Positions 24,768 to 33,038 of a stretch of 45,730 bases of DNA are shown here, one piece after another (position 1 is the first letter of the stretch; each line of letters begins with the position of its first letter). Below the pieces are notes generated by a model. It was not told the origin of the DNA. It worked only from the letters and a program-made list of their open reading frames with translations, and made no database searches. The translations under genes were made by a program, and so were the position numbers. Source of the stretch: Oscillospiraceae bacterium. GTDB taxonomy: Bacteria; Bacillota; Clostridia; Oscillospirales; Ruminococcaceae. The DNA lies in the NCBI GenBank assembly GCA_017536625.1, contig JAFXGY010000001.1:1-45730 (forward strand). The letters run 5' to 3'.

Positions 24768-25736
24768 ATGCTTGGAAGAAAAAACGCGGTTGTGCGCACA
24801 AAAAAATACGGAAAGCTTCTTCGCTTTTCGATAATATTTATTTTAGTCGCAGCTGTTGCCGGAGCCATAGCTTATGGCTGGCAGCAGTATGAAGAAACAA
24901 AATATCCCGAAGGAACAGAGAAAGATTACAGCCTTCCCGATGCGTTTATTGAATTTGCGGGACTTATTTCCGATTTTATGACTCAGGATGAAGAAGATGA
25001 AGAGGAACCTGCGGAACCCGCCGAAACCAAGAATAAGGATGAAGAAGATAACGTAATCATAGTCGGAGGCGACGAAGAAGACCCGGAGGTATCGGAAGCG
25101 GAACCCGAACAGGAACCGGAAATCCGCGGAGGAATCGTTGAAAAAAGCGATGCGCAGGGATTTTATGATTTCAGAAATTCTCTCTTCGTCGGGGACTATT
25201 TTATTTCCCAGGCACAGTCGCTCGGTTATTTTGAGCACACAAAATTTGCTTATGCAACCGGGCTCGATATGAACACGATGCTAACAAAAAAAGTGCTTAA
25301 ATATGAAGAAGAATACCTCACCCTTGCGGGTTATGTGGGAAAATTCGAAGGAGTGGAAGCGGTTTATATCATGATTTCCGCAGAAAGCGTTTCGTGGATG
25401 GATGTTCCCACCTTTGTAAAGAAATATACCGCTTTTGTTGATGATATAATTGCCGCACAGCCCGATGCCCATATCTATATCCAGCCTATTCTTCCCATAA
25501 ATGAAGAAAAAGCGAAAAAACGCAGCTATTCGGTAACAAATGAAAAAATAAATCAGATAAACAGCTATCTTTTCTCTATGGCGGAGGAAAAAAGCATCTG
25601 GATTCTTGATATGCATGATGAATTTTTGGGCGGCGGCAGCGAACTTCCTGCGGAATATACCACCAACGGAATCCGCTTCGAAAAGGATACATACGAAATC
25701 TGGAAGGATTATGTCATAACACATAAAGCGCATTAA
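24768..25736 (+). CDS. Membrane-anchored SGNH-hydrolase-like protein lacking catalytic residues
   Basis: 322 residues. A basic cytosolic tail, one helix (about 18-37), a very acidic linker (about 73-120) and an SGNH-fold domain (about 130-320) follow in order. Active clostridial relatives have SLFIGDS, then YIML-GxN, then DGxH. Here these blocks read SLFVGDY (Tyr144 for the nucleophile Ser), YIMISAE (Glu206 for the oxyanion Asn) and TNGIR (Asn300 and Arg303 for Asp and His). The rest of the fold (IQPILPINEE and similar) is well kept. It is therefore a likely pseudo-hydrolase with a binding or regulatory role at the wall. Monocistronic, with its own promoter and terminator. Confidence 0.85.
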   Translation: MLGRKNAVVRTKKYGKLLRFSIIFILVAAVAGAIAYGWQQYEETKYPEGTEKDYSLPDAFIEFAGLISDFMTQDEEDEEEPAEPAETKNKDEEDNVIIVGGDEEDPEVSEAEPEQEPEIRGGIVEKSDAQGFYDFRNSLFVGDYFISQAQSLGYFEHTKFAYATGLDMNTMLTKKVLKYEEEYLTLAGYVGKFEGVEAVYIMISAESVSWMDVPTFVKKYTAFVDDIIAAQPDAHIYIQPILPINEEKAKKRSYSVTNEKINQINSYLFSMAEEKSIWILDMHDEFLGGGSELPAEYTTNGIRFEKDTYEIWKDYVITHKAH

Positions 25737-25740
25737 ACTG

Positions 25741-25776
25741 AAAAAACGGTGCTCATTTTGAGCACCGTTTTTTTTT
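25741..25776. terminator. Bidirectional terminator, SGNH-like gene / DUF952 gene
   Basis: AAAAAACGGTGCTC and its complement flank a 5-nt loop (25755-25759), ending in eight or more T. It serves both convergent genes. Confidence 0.88.
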
Positions 25777-26128
25777 ATGCGTTTTCATATTTTGCTAATT
25801 CCATGTTTTTAAGCCATTTTCCGTCTTTGCTTCTAATAAAGGGAAGAACCGCGGTTACGGCGGAATTATTTATTAATCCATAAACATGGGGATATGCTCT
25901 TTTGCAATTATCGCCGTCTTCATATTTAACTTTTGAAATGAGCATTGTTTCGTCGATGCATAAGATAACAAGTTCTTCTGCCGAATCTTCAAAAACAGGC
26001 GCAATACGCCAAAAAAATTCGGGCTTGGAACAATGTATGAATCCTTCGGATTCGATGTTGCGTTTACCCCAAAATTCTTTATTTTTTCGTTCTTCCCATG
26101 TGGATTTTTTCATGCAATGTAAAATCAT
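25775..26128 (-). CDS. DUF952-like protein
   Basis: 117 residues from ATG 26128, which has AAGGAAA upstream; the longer open frame starts inside the methyltransferase gene and is rejected. The GFIHCSKPEFFW block (FIHxS) and the later CKRAYPHVYGLINNSAV segment fit the DUF952 family, small proteins of unknown activity. The gene begins 5 bp after the methyltransferase stop, forming a two-gene unit. Confidence 0.75.
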   Translation of the reverse strand: MILHCMKKSTWEERKNKEFWGKRNIESEGFIHCSKPEFFWRIAPVFEDSAEELVILCIDETMLISKVKYEDGDNCKRAYPHVYGLINNSAVTAVLPFIRSKDGKWLKNMELAKYENA

Positions 26129-26133
26129 AAAGT

Positions 26134-26928
26134 TTATTTCCTTCCCGCAAACAAAAGATGGTTGCTTCTGCCGAGCATTTCGGGCTTTTCGCAGCAGTAA
26201 TAATGATAGCAAAGATAAATTTCATATTCCTCTTCGTCCATTTCGTTTATGCGATTTGCAAGAAGTTCGGAAACTCCGTCAGAAGCCACTTCGTGAATAA
26301 TCTTTATTCCGCCGTTTTTAAGGATTTCACGGCAGGAGTCAACAGTATGGAAAACAAAAGGGAAGTCCTCTTCCTTGAACGTTTCGTGGTCATAAGAATT
26401 GCCTTTGATGAAATCTTTGCTGTAAAGCATTTCGGTAATAAAAATCATATCGTTTCCGATGAACGCAAAGAAAAGGACGGCGGATTTTTTGGCGACTCGC
26501 TTTGCTTCCGCAATGGCTTTCTGCCGGTCGGATTCTTTATGAAGGTGATAAAGCGGTCCGAACATGAGTACTATATCAAAACTATCATCTTCGTAATGAG
26601 AAAGATCGATTGCATTGCCCTGAATAAGCTCAATTTTGTGTTCCGGTCTGATTTTCTTTCTGAATGCGGCGATGTTGTTATCAGCGAGTTCAAGAGCTGA
26701 AACCTCATAGCCTTTTTCGGCAAAATAGAGGCTGTATTCACCTGCACCCGCTCCGATATCAAGAATTTTCATGCCGGGTTTAAGATATTTCTCGATATAT
26801 TTTACTGTGGTGAAAAATTCGACCCGGGAAGCTTTGGAATGAAGCCTTGCTTCCTCGTTGAAAATATCATAAGTTCTGTTGATTTGTTCAAATTCATCTT
26901 TTATTTCATAAAGTTCGTTAAAATCCAT
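26134..26928 (-). CDS. Class I SAM-dependent methyltransferase
   Basis: 264 residues. Motif I is ILDIGAGAGEYSLYFA (about 55-70), motif II is VSALELADNN, and motif IV is DIVLMFGPLYHL. The C-terminal part ends in CYHYYCCEKPEMLGRSNHLLFAGRK, seen in small-molecule methyltransferases of Clostridia. Substrate unknown. The RBS TTAGGAGG precedes ATG 26928, but the pfkB terminator ends only 16 nt upstream, so no promoter fits in between. Confidence 0.9.
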   Translation of the reverse strand: MDFNELYEIKDEFEQINRTYDIFNEEARLHSKASRVEFFTTVKYIEKYLKPGMKILDIGAGAGEYSLYFAEKGYEVSALELADNNIAAFRKKIRPEHKIELIQGNAIDLSHYEDDSFDIVLMFGPLYHLHKESDRQKAIAEAKRVAKKSAVLFFAFIGNDMIFITEMLYSKDFIKGNSYDHETFKEEDFPFVFHTVDSCREILKNGGIKIIHEVASDGVSELLANRINEMDEEEYEIYLCYHYYCCEKPEMLGRSNHLLFAGRK

Positions 26929-26944
26929 TTGATTACCTCCTAAG

Positions 26945-26974
26945 AAAAAAGGCAGACGGTTTTATCCGTCTGCC
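26945..26974 (-). terminator. pfkB-type kinase terminator, abutting the methyltransferase RBS
   Basis: 9-bp stem GGCAGACGG/CCGTCTGCC (26951-26959 with 26966-26974), 6-nt loop, six U on the minus strand. Confidence 0.85.
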
Positions 26975-26993
26975 TATGTTATATTCACAAAAA

Positions 26994-27923
26994 TCAATTT
27001 TCGAACTGCTCAAAAAACTTCGGGTTTTTGGGGCAGGAACTTTCTTCGACCTGAATGGTAGCGGAAGCAAGGTGCGTTCCGGCTTTTACTGCCTTTTCAA
27101 GGCTGTAACCCTTGGTAAGTCCCATAACGGTTCCGGAAAGGAAGGCGTCGCCTGCGCCGGTTGTATCAACAAGATTGCAGGGAACACAGGGGCAGTGTCC
27201 TTCTTCGCCGGTGCGGCTGTCATAAAAAACAGCACCGTTTTTGCCCATGGTAACAACCATGGAAGGAACACGAAGTTCGGATGATTTTTCTTTGACAACT
27301 TCAAGCATCTGTTCGGGAGTATATTCTTCAAGATTCATGTTGAAGAATTTGCCTGCTTCGATTTCGTTGCAGATATAGCAGTCAACTCTGCTGAGGAAAT
27401 CGGGGCGTTTTCCAATAATGCTGAGGTTGCCGACGATAACATAGACTTTTTTATTATATTTTTCAGCAAGGGAGAGAACTTTTTCTGCGATTGCTTCATT
27501 CATATCGATTTCAAGAATGATGTTTTCGCATTTTTCAACGATTTCTTCACCCTTTGCGCCAATGAAAGCTTCAAGAGCATCAAGGTCTGGCATCTGGGAA
27601 GTGGAACCGGCAAGATCGCCTTTTTCATCCATCACCGCAAGCCACATTCCAACGCCGCGGTTTGGGATAAGGGTGATATAATCGGTTCCAACGCCGATAT
27701 TCTGAAGGTGGTCAACAACGTCCTGACCGATTATGGTGTGGTCGGTAACGCTTACGAAGTTTACGGGCATTCCAACATTTGCGAAGTCTTCGCAGACATT
27801 GCGGGAAACACCGCCGTGAACGATTTTTATATTACCAAGGTTGGTACCGGTGGGGATATATTTGCCGAAAGGGAAGCCTTTGATATCGACGAACGCTACG
27901 CCGAAAACTGCTGTTGAAGCCAA
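26994..27923 (-). CDS. PfkB-family carbohydrate kinase
   Basis: 309 residues from TTG 27923, chosen because AGGAGAG lies 8 nt upstream; the longer frame places that site inside the coding region. PfkB signatures are GGVSRNVCEDFANVG near the N-terminus and DTTGAGDAFLSG near the C-terminus (catalytic Asp and anion hole). It phosphorylates a sugar or nucleoside with ATP; the exact substrate is unclear. Its own terminator follows, and an extended -10 (TGTTATAGT) lies at about 27961-27969 on the minus strand. Confidence 0.92.
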   Translation of the reverse strand: MASTAVFGVAFVDIKGFPFGKYIPTGTNLGNIKIVHGGVSRNVCEDFANVGMPVNFVSVTDHTIIGQDVVDHLQNIGVGTDYITLIPNRGVGMWLAVMDEKGDLAGSTSQMPDLDALEAFIGAKGEEIVEKCENIILEIDMNEAIAEKVLSLAEKYNKKVYVIVGNLSIIGKRPDFLSRVDCYICNEIEAGKFFNMNLEEYTPEQMLEVVKEKSSELRVPSMVVTMGKNGAVFYDSRTGEEGHCPCVPCNLVDTTGAGDAFLSGTVMGLTKGYSLEKAVKAGTHLASATIQVEESSCPKNPKFFEQFEN

Positions 27924-28026
27924 TTTAAACACTCTCCTAATAAATTCAGTCAATAAAAAGACTATAACACACTTTCGTTAAAAAAGCGACACAATTTGAC
28001 AAATTTTTGATAAAAATATGAAAATT

Positions 28027-28052
28027 AAAAAAAGAGGCTCCTCCGGGAGCCT
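28027..28052 (-). terminator. Terminator of the 28085-28885 gene pair
   Basis: 7-bp stem AGGCTCC/GGAGCCT (28035-28041 with 28046-28052), 4-nt loop, U-tract on the minus strand. Confidence 0.8.
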
Positions 28053-28084
28053 ATTAATTTGTTCAAAAATCGGAACTTGCTGAA

Positions 28085-28477
28085 TTATTCTTTATTTTTC
28101 AGTTCACGTTTTTTCATTCGTTGTTCACGGTTATTTTTTTCGGATTCGAATAATTCAGCCGCCGCATCAGTCAGCTCATCCGGCCAGACTTCGCCGCTTT
28201 TTATTACGCTTGCCCAAGGGCAGAGTTTTTCATAGTCATCATCAAAAACAATGGTATAAGGAGGTCCGCAGCGGTCATCAACAGCCATATACATATGCCT
28301 TCCTTCGTGCATAATGCTGCCGGCTTCGCTCTCACGCATTTTTTTATCGAGGCGATTAAATATTTCTTTTGTTATTTCAAAAAGATGATAGTCCTGAAAA
28401 CCGCCGTATTCGCCGAAATATCTTTTGGTACTGTCATCAAAACAGGCTTTCCAGCCGGAACCTTGTTTAAATAGCAT
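28085..28477 (-). CDS. Hypothetical protein, 130 residues
   Basis: Soluble and charged, with a Lys/Glu/Arg-rich C-terminal tail. Visible segments include YFGEYGGFQDYHLFEITKEI, MHEGRHMYMAVDDRCGPPY and DYEKLCPWASVIKSGE. No family is recognised. AAGGATATG precedes ATG 28477. It lies 24 bp after the VOC gene on the same strand and before a terminator, so the two form a small unit. Function unknown. Confidence 0.7.
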   Translation of the reverse strand: MLFKQGSGWKACFDDSTKRYFGEYGGFQDYHLFEITKEIFNRLDKKMRESEAGSIMHEGRHMYMAVDDRCGPPYTIVFDDDYEKLCPWASVIKSGEVWPDELTDAAAELFESEKNNREQRMKKRELKNKE

Positions 28478-28501
28478 AATTTATCATATCCTTTTAATTT
28501 G

Positions 28502-28885
28502 TCAAATCGTTATTTCAATCTGGTTTCCCTCAATACCAATAATACAACTTTCGTAATATCCATCTCCCGTTGTTCTGGGATCGCTGATAACGTCATAGCC
28601 ATCGTGTTTCATTTTTTCGGCAAGAACATTAACCGCGTCCTTACTGCCAAGGCTGAAGGCAATATGTACATAGCCTGTTCGTGATAATGTTTTGGGGGAA
28701 TCTTCCATCACAGGTTTTTTCATAATTTCCAGCCGAGCACCATCATCAAAACTTAAAAAGTAAGAACGGAAATCCGTCGTTTTGTTATGATAATATTCAT
28801 AGGATTTCGCATTGAAATATTTTACAAAGAAATCTCTGGCTGCATCCAGGTCATTGACATACATTGCAATGTGTTCAATATGCAT
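28502..28885 (-). CDS. VOC (glyoxalase/bleomycin-resistance) family protein
   Basis: 127 residues with two beta-alpha-beta-beta-beta modules. Candidate metal ligands are His and Glu in MHIEHIAMYV, ARLEIM, GYVHIAFS and NQIEITI, as in glyoxalase I-like enzymes. It probably acts on or binds a small thiol adduct or toxic metabolite; the substrate cannot be read. It is the first gene of a two-gene unit with the 130-residue protein. Confidence 0.88.
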   Translation of the reverse strand: MHIEHIAMYVNDLDAARDFFVKYFNAKSYEYYHNKTTDFRSYFLSFDDGARLEIMKKPVMEDSPKTLSRTGYVHIAFSLGSKDAVNVLAEKMKHDGYDVISDPRTTGDGYYESCIIGIEGNQIEITI

Positions 28886-29018
28886 GATTGCCCTCCGTCA
28901 CATTATAACCTATTCAACGATTTTACTAATTCTTTAATTTTAATTATATCCCGATATGCGATTTTTTCAAGGGTCGTTTATTTGTTTTAATTTAACATAT
29001 AAAATAATTACCAATGTC

Positions 29019-29047
29019 TTAACTTTTCAAATAAAAAGTGGTATAAT
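29019..29047 (+). promoter_or_regulatory. Promoter of the mrp-HD-patB operon
   Basis: TTAACT (29019-29024), 17-bp spacer, TATAAT (29042-29047) with extended TGG, 38 nt before the mrp start. Confidence 0.75.
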
Positions 29048-29085
29048 AAGAAAATATCGAACAAAGTAAAAAAGGAGATATAAAT

Positions 29086-29913
29086 ATGAGTGAATGCAAT
29101 CACGATTGTGAACACTGCGGACAGAACTGTTCTTCAAGAACCGCTCCCGAAAGTTTTCTCGTCGATCAGAACGAATTTTCTGACATCAAACACGTAATCG
29201 GTGTTGTCAGCGGAAAAGGCGGCGTAGGCAAATCCCTTGTTACTTCTCTTCTTGCTGCAAATATGCAGCGTCTTGGCTATAAAACCGCCGTACTCGATGC
29301 CGACGTTACAGGCCCTTCCATTCCGAAGGCTTTCGGAATTACCAATAAAGCAACCGGAAGCGCCGCAGGCATTATTCCGGAACTTTCCAAAACCGGCATA
29401 GAAGTTATGTCTGTAAACCTTCTTCTTCAGGACGAAACAGAACCCGTCGTATGGCGCGGACCTGTTATTGCGGGAACTGTAAAACAGTTCTGGCAGGACG
29501 TAGTTTGGAATGACGTTGACTTTATGTTTGTCGATATGCCTCCGGGCACCGGCGATGTTCCGCTTACCGTTTTCCAGTCTCTTCCCGTTGACGGAATCGT
29601 TGTTGTAACTTCCCCCCAGGAACTTGTTGGTATGATAGTTGAAAAAGCGGTAAAAATGGCCGGAATGATGGATATTCCTGTTCTTGCGGTAGTAGAAAAT
29701 ATGTCCGGATTCAGATGCCCGGACTGCGGTAAGGTTCACAATATATTCGGCGAAAGCCATATTGACGAAATTGCCGAAAAATACGGAATCCCCGTAACCG
29801 CTAAAATCCCGATGGATCCTTCCGTTGCCGCAAAATGCGATGCGGGAGATATCGAATATTGCGAAGAGGAATGGCTCAAACCCGTTGCGGAGGCTCTTAA
29901 AAACCTCGGCTGA
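29086..29913 (+). CDS. Mrp/NBP35 (ApbC) family iron-sulfur carrier ATPase
   Basis: 275 residues. A Cys-rich N-terminus (CNHDCEHCGQNC, residues 4-15) precedes the P-loop GKGGVGKS (about 43-50), then VDMPPGTGD, and a C-terminal CPDC pair that holds the bridging Fe-S cluster in this family. These proteins carry and transfer Fe-S clusters. It lacks the N-terminal DUF59/MIP18 domain of many Mrp proteins and instead has the NBP35-like Cys cluster. First gene of an operon with an HD protein 18 bp downstream. Confidence 0.94.
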   Translation: MSECNHDCEHCGQNCSSRTAPESFLVDQNEFSDIKHVIGVVSGKGGVGKSLVTSLLAANMQRLGYKTAVLDADVTGPSIPKAFGITNKATGSAAGIIPELSKTGIEVMSVNLLLQDETEPVVWRGPVIAGTVKQFWQDVVWNDVDFMFVDMPPGTGDVPLTVFQSLPVDGIVVVTSPQELVGMIVEKAVKMAGMMDIPVLAVVENMSGFRCPDCGKVHNIFGESHIDEIAEKYGIPVTAKIPMDPSVAAKCDAGDIEYCEEEWLKPVAEALKNLG

Positions 29914-29931
29914 TACCCCAAGGAGGACAAA

Positions 29932-30510
29932 ATGAACAGAGAACATGCGGTTGAAACGCTGAAAAAATATAACAAAGTCGCTTTCCATATCCGCCATGCA
30001 TATACGGTCGAAGGCGTTATGCGCTGGTACGCAAACGAACTCGGCTTCGGCGATGAAGCGGATTTTTGGGCAGCGGTAGGTCTTCTTCACGACGTTGACT
30101 TCGAAAACTGGCCCGAAGAACATTGCAAAAAAGCTCCGGAACTTCTTTCTGAAGCGGGATTCGATGAAAGATTTATCCATGCGGTATGCAGCCATGCCTT
30201 TGGCATGACTTCCGATGTGGAACCGGAACATCTTATGGAAAAAGTTCTTTTTGCCGCAGATGAGCTTACCGGACTTATCTGGGCAGCCGCAAAAATGCGC
30301 CCGTCAAAAAGCTGTATGGATATGGATGTTTCCAGCCTTAAAAAGAAATTCAAGGATAAAAAATTTGCAGCAGGCTGCAGCCGTGATGTAATAAAGCTCG
30401 GTGCGGAACGCCTTGGCTGGGAACTTCCCGAACTTCTTGAAAAGACCCTTGAAGCAATGAAATCCTGCGAAGCTTCCGTTGAAAAAGAAATGGAAGGCAT
30501 CGAAGAATAA
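29932..30510 (+). CDS. HD-domain hydrolase
   Basis: 192 residues. The HD signature is GLLHDVDFENWPEEH (HD pair near residues 53-54), with the upstream His in FHIRHAYTVEG and the downstream HAFGM and AADELTGL segments completing a metal site. HD proteins hydrolyse phosphomonoesters or phosphodiesters, often of nucleotides; the substrate is not identifiable. The RBS AAGGAGG precedes ATG 29932. It is 10 bp ahead of the aminotransferase gene. Confidence 0.9.
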   Translation: MNREHAVETLKKYNKVAFHIRHAYTVEGVMRWYANELGFGDEADFWAAVGLLHDVDFENWPEEHCKKAPELLSEAGFDERFIHAVCSHAFGMTSDVEPEHLMEKVLFAADELTGLIWAAAKMRPSKSCMDMDVSSLKKKFKDKKFAAGCSRDVIKLGAERLGWELPELLEKTLEAMKSCEASVEKEMEGIEE

Positions 30511-30520
30511 GGAGAACAAA

Positions 30521-31693
30521 ATGAAATTCGATTTTGAAACCCTTGTCAGCAGAAAAAACACCGGTTCCCATAAATGGGAAGGAATGTATGCTCAGATTCC
30601 CGATGCGGGAGAAGATGTTGTTCCGCTTTCCGTTGCGGATATGGAACTTAAAAATCCCCCTGCCATTATCGAAGGACTGAAAAATTATCTTGATAAAACC
30701 ATTCTTGGCTATACCGGCGAAACCGAAAATTATTATAAAAGCGTTATTTCCTGGATGGAGCGCCGCCATGGATTTTCTCCTAAAAAAGAATGGTTTGTAA
30801 TGACCGCTGGTGTTGTTCCTGCAATCAAGGAAATGGTCGGTGCCTTCACCAAAGACGGCGATTCCGTGCTCATGCTCACGCCGGTTTATTATCCTTTCTA
30901 TTCCAGCGTTGAAGCCAACGGAAGAACGGTCCTCGGCAGCGAACTTATTCTTGAGGGAACGGAATACAGAATCGATTTTGATGATTTTGCCAAAAAAGCT
31001 GCAAGACCTGAAACCACTCTCTGCATTCTTTCAAGTCCCCATAACCCCATAGGCAGAATCTGGACAAAAGAGGAACTTCTCAGACTTTGCGAAATCTGCC
31101 TTGAAAACAATGTTTTTATTATTTCTGACGAAATTCATTTCGACCTAATAATGCCCGGATTCGAGCATGTTTCTATGGGTACTTTCGAGGAAAAATATCT
31201 CAATAACTGCGCGATCTGTACAGCCCCCAGCAAAACATTCAACCTTGCGGGCCTTCAGACTTCCAACATTTTTATTCCAAATGAGGATTACAGAAATAAA
31301 ATGACAGCCGCAAGAGGATATTTCTCTCTCAATATTTTCGGATATAAAGCCTGCGAACTTGCTTATGACGAATGCGAAGAATGGCTTGACGAACTTCTTC
31401 TTTTCCTTGACGAAAACAGAAAATTTGTTGAGGAATATGTTGCTGAAAATATGCCTGAGATAAAAGTTCATCGCCTTCAGGGTACATATCTTATGTGGCT
31501 GGATTTCCGCGCATGGGGAATGGACGAAAAAGAGCTTGAAGACTTTATGGTTAATAAAGCTCAGGCGATTTTTGACGAAGGCTATGTTTTCGGCGAAGGC
31601 GGAAAAGGCTTCGAGCGAATCAATATTGCCTGTCCGAAGCGTGTTCTTGAAGCAACCCTTGAAAGAATTTATAAAGCAAAAAAAGAAAACTGA
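30521..31693 (+). CDS. PatB/MalY-family PLP enzyme (cystathionine beta-lyase-like)
   Basis: 390 residues, fold type I. The PLP-binding Lys238 is in TAPSKTFNLAGL, Asp203 in ISDEIHFDLI pairs with the pyridine nitrogen, and SSPHNPIGRIW is the family segment. PatB/MalY proteins are C-S beta-lyases acting on cystathionine or cysteine. The start is ATG 30521, immediately after AAGGAG; the longer frame begins inside the HD gene. Third gene of the mrp operon. A cysteine lyase beside an Fe-S carrier could link sulfur supply to cluster assembly, but that is inference. Confidence 0.93.
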   Translation: MKFDFETLVSRKNTGSHKWEGMYAQIPDAGEDVVPLSVADMELKNPPAIIEGLKNYLDKTILGYTGETENYYKSVISWMERRHGFSPKKEWFVMTAGVVPAIKEMVGAFTKDGDSVLMLTPVYYPFYSSVEANGRTVLGSELILEGTEYRIDFDDFAKKAARPETTLCILSSPHNPIGRIWTKEELLRLCEICLENNVFIISDEIHFDLIMPGFEHVSMGTFEEKYLNNCAICTAPSKTFNLAGLQTSNIFIPNEDYRNKMTAARGYFSLNIFGYKACELAYDECEEWLDELLLFLDENRKFVEEYVAENMPEIKVHRLQGTYLMWLDFRAWGMDEKELEDFMVNKAQAIFDEGYVFGEGGKGFERINIACPKRVLEATLERIYKAKKEN

Positions 31694-31700
31694 TAAAGAT

Positions 31701-31737
31701 CAAGAAATCCCTCCGGAAAAACCGGAGGGATTTCTTG
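31701..31737. terminator. Long perfect hairpin between convergent genes
   Basis: 16-bp perfect stem (31701-31716 with 31722-31737), loop AAAAA. The following T-run is short on both strands, so it may block transcripts by stem strength and protect mRNA ends. Confidence 0.7.
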
Positions 31738-31744
31738 CTTTTCA

Positions 31745-32419
31745 TCAAGTATAAGGATTATCGGAACCGACAATTGAAACCGTTGTCCAGATATAAGTAT
31801 CGTACCAAATGCGTTTTCCTTTAAAGGTGACACGGTAAGCATATTCGTTTCCGCTTTTTGCTTCGCCTAAAACAGTAAAAGTGAGCCAGATATCCCTTTT
31901 GGAAGAATTCATTTCAACGTGTTCTTTTCCAACAGGCCTTGCGGAGACAAAAACCGGGTGACGCTCTTCGGAATTTTCAATGTTTTCAAGAAATTTTTCC
32001 GTAAGTTCTTCCGAATATTTATCAAAAAGAAAAGTGCGGTAACCTCCGGAACAGGCGGAGGAATCAAAACGCACCGTTCCGAAAAGACCGATTAAAACAT
32101 AAGCCGCCGCGGCAAGAAAAAGCATTGTTCCGATAATTATTGCGATGATTTTTATAACAACCTTTTTTGTTATTTTTATTTTCTTCTTTTCCGGAGAGGG
32201 TTTCCCTTCCGGGAAATAATAATCTTTTCCCGTTGCAAGAAACTGGACGGAAGTATTAAGAACTTCCGCAAGTTTTATAAGGTTTTCGGTATCCGGGGAA
32301 GATAAGTCTTTTTCCCATTTCGAAACAGCCTGGCGGGAAACTTCGAGCTGTTCAGCGATATATTCCTGGGAATACCCGCATTCATTTCTTAATTTTGCGA
32401 TTCTTTCGCCAAGAGTCAT
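31745..32419 (-). CDS. XRE-family regulator with a membrane segment and external domain
   Basis: 224 residues from ATG 32419 (GGAGGTGAT upstream; an upstream GTG is rejected). The N-terminal XRE helix-turn-helix covers about residues 1-60 (SQEYIAEQLEVSRQAVSKWE). A basic linker, one transmembrane helix (about 88-112) and an extracytoplasmic domain of about 110 residues follow. Such proteins can sense envelope or extracellular signals. It is divergent from the HTH gene at 32598 and shares a regulatory region with it. Confidence 0.85.
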   Translation of the reverse strand: MTLGERIAKLRNECGYSQEYIAEQLEVSRQAVSKWEKDLSSPDTENLIKLAEVLNTSVQFLATGKDYYFPEGKPSPEKKKIKITKKVVIKIIAIIIGTMLFLAAAAYVLIGLFGTVRFDSSACSGGYRTFLFDKYSEELTEKFLENIENSEERHPVFVSARPVGKEHVEMNSSKRDIWLTFTVLGEAKSGNEYAYRVTFKGKRIWYDTYIWTTVSIVGSDNPYT

Positions 32420-32465
32420 ATAAATCACCTCCGTGAGGATATGTTATCATATAAAATCAGTTGCA

Positions 32466-32500
32466 GTCCACCAACCCTATGTCAACTTTTGGTTGCGGAC
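32466..32500. promoter_or_regulatory. Possible operator between divergent HTH genes
   Basis: Imperfect dyad GTCC-AC-CAACC (32466-32476) against GGTTG-C-GGAC (32491-32500), centred near 32483. It lies between the XRE gene and the promoter at 32525. Confidence 0.35.
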
Positions 32501-32524
32501 ATGAAAAACCCGCGTAATTTCAAA

Positions 32525-32553
32525 TTGAAAAGGCGATTGTACGGCATTATAAT
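32525..32553 (+). promoter_or_regulatory. Promoter of the MerR-like gene
   Basis: TTGAAA (32525-32530), 17-bp spacer, TATAAT (32548-32553), 45 nt before the start. Confidence 0.8.
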
Positions 32554-32597
32554 TTAATCATAGCCTGCAGGATGAATTATAAAAAGGAGTTTTCATT

Positions 32598-33038
32598 ATG
32601 GAAGAAAAACTTTATCTTATTAACCACCTTACCCTGATAACCGGTCTTACTGACCGCACCATACGCAATTATATCTCTTCCGGAATTCTTAAAGGTGAGA
32701 AAATAAACGGAATGTGGCATTTCACCCCGGAAGAAGTGGATTCCTTTATCAAAAATCCAAGCGTCCGCCCGAGCATTATTGCGAAAAATAATTCCGTAGT
32801 TTATGATTTTATGCTTGATGATTCGAAGAAGAATGAGGAAACCTGCGTAATTCTCGATATCCCGGGTGCGGATATTAAAGCAACTTCAGAATTTTTCTGT
32901 TACAGAATAAGCAGCGGAAATTTTAAGGATATCAGCTTCAGCCTTGACGGAATCTATAAAACCCCAAGGGTGATTCTTAAAGGAAAACCAAAGGATGTTT
33001 TCGGTCTTATTGATGAATATTACAAAAGCTTCCGCTGA
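32598..33038 (+). CDS. MerR/excisionase-type HTH regulator
   Basis: 146 residues. A winged helix-turn-helix of the MerR/HTH_17 type occupies about residues 1-55 (INHLTLITGLTDRTIRNYISSGIL, then GMWHFTPEEVDSFI). A C-terminal domain of about 75 residues of unknown fold, with a Cys in the ETCVILDI strand, may bind a ligand or dimerise. AAAAGGAG precedes ATG 32598. The terminator overlaps the last codons. Confidence 0.82.
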   Translation: MEEKLYLINHLTLITGLTDRTIRNYISSGILKGEKINGMWHFTPEEVDSFIKNPSVRPSIIAKNNSVVYDFMLDDSKKNEETCVILDIPGADIKATSEFFCYRISSGNFKDISFSLDGIYKTPRVILKGKPKDVFGLIDEYYKSFR

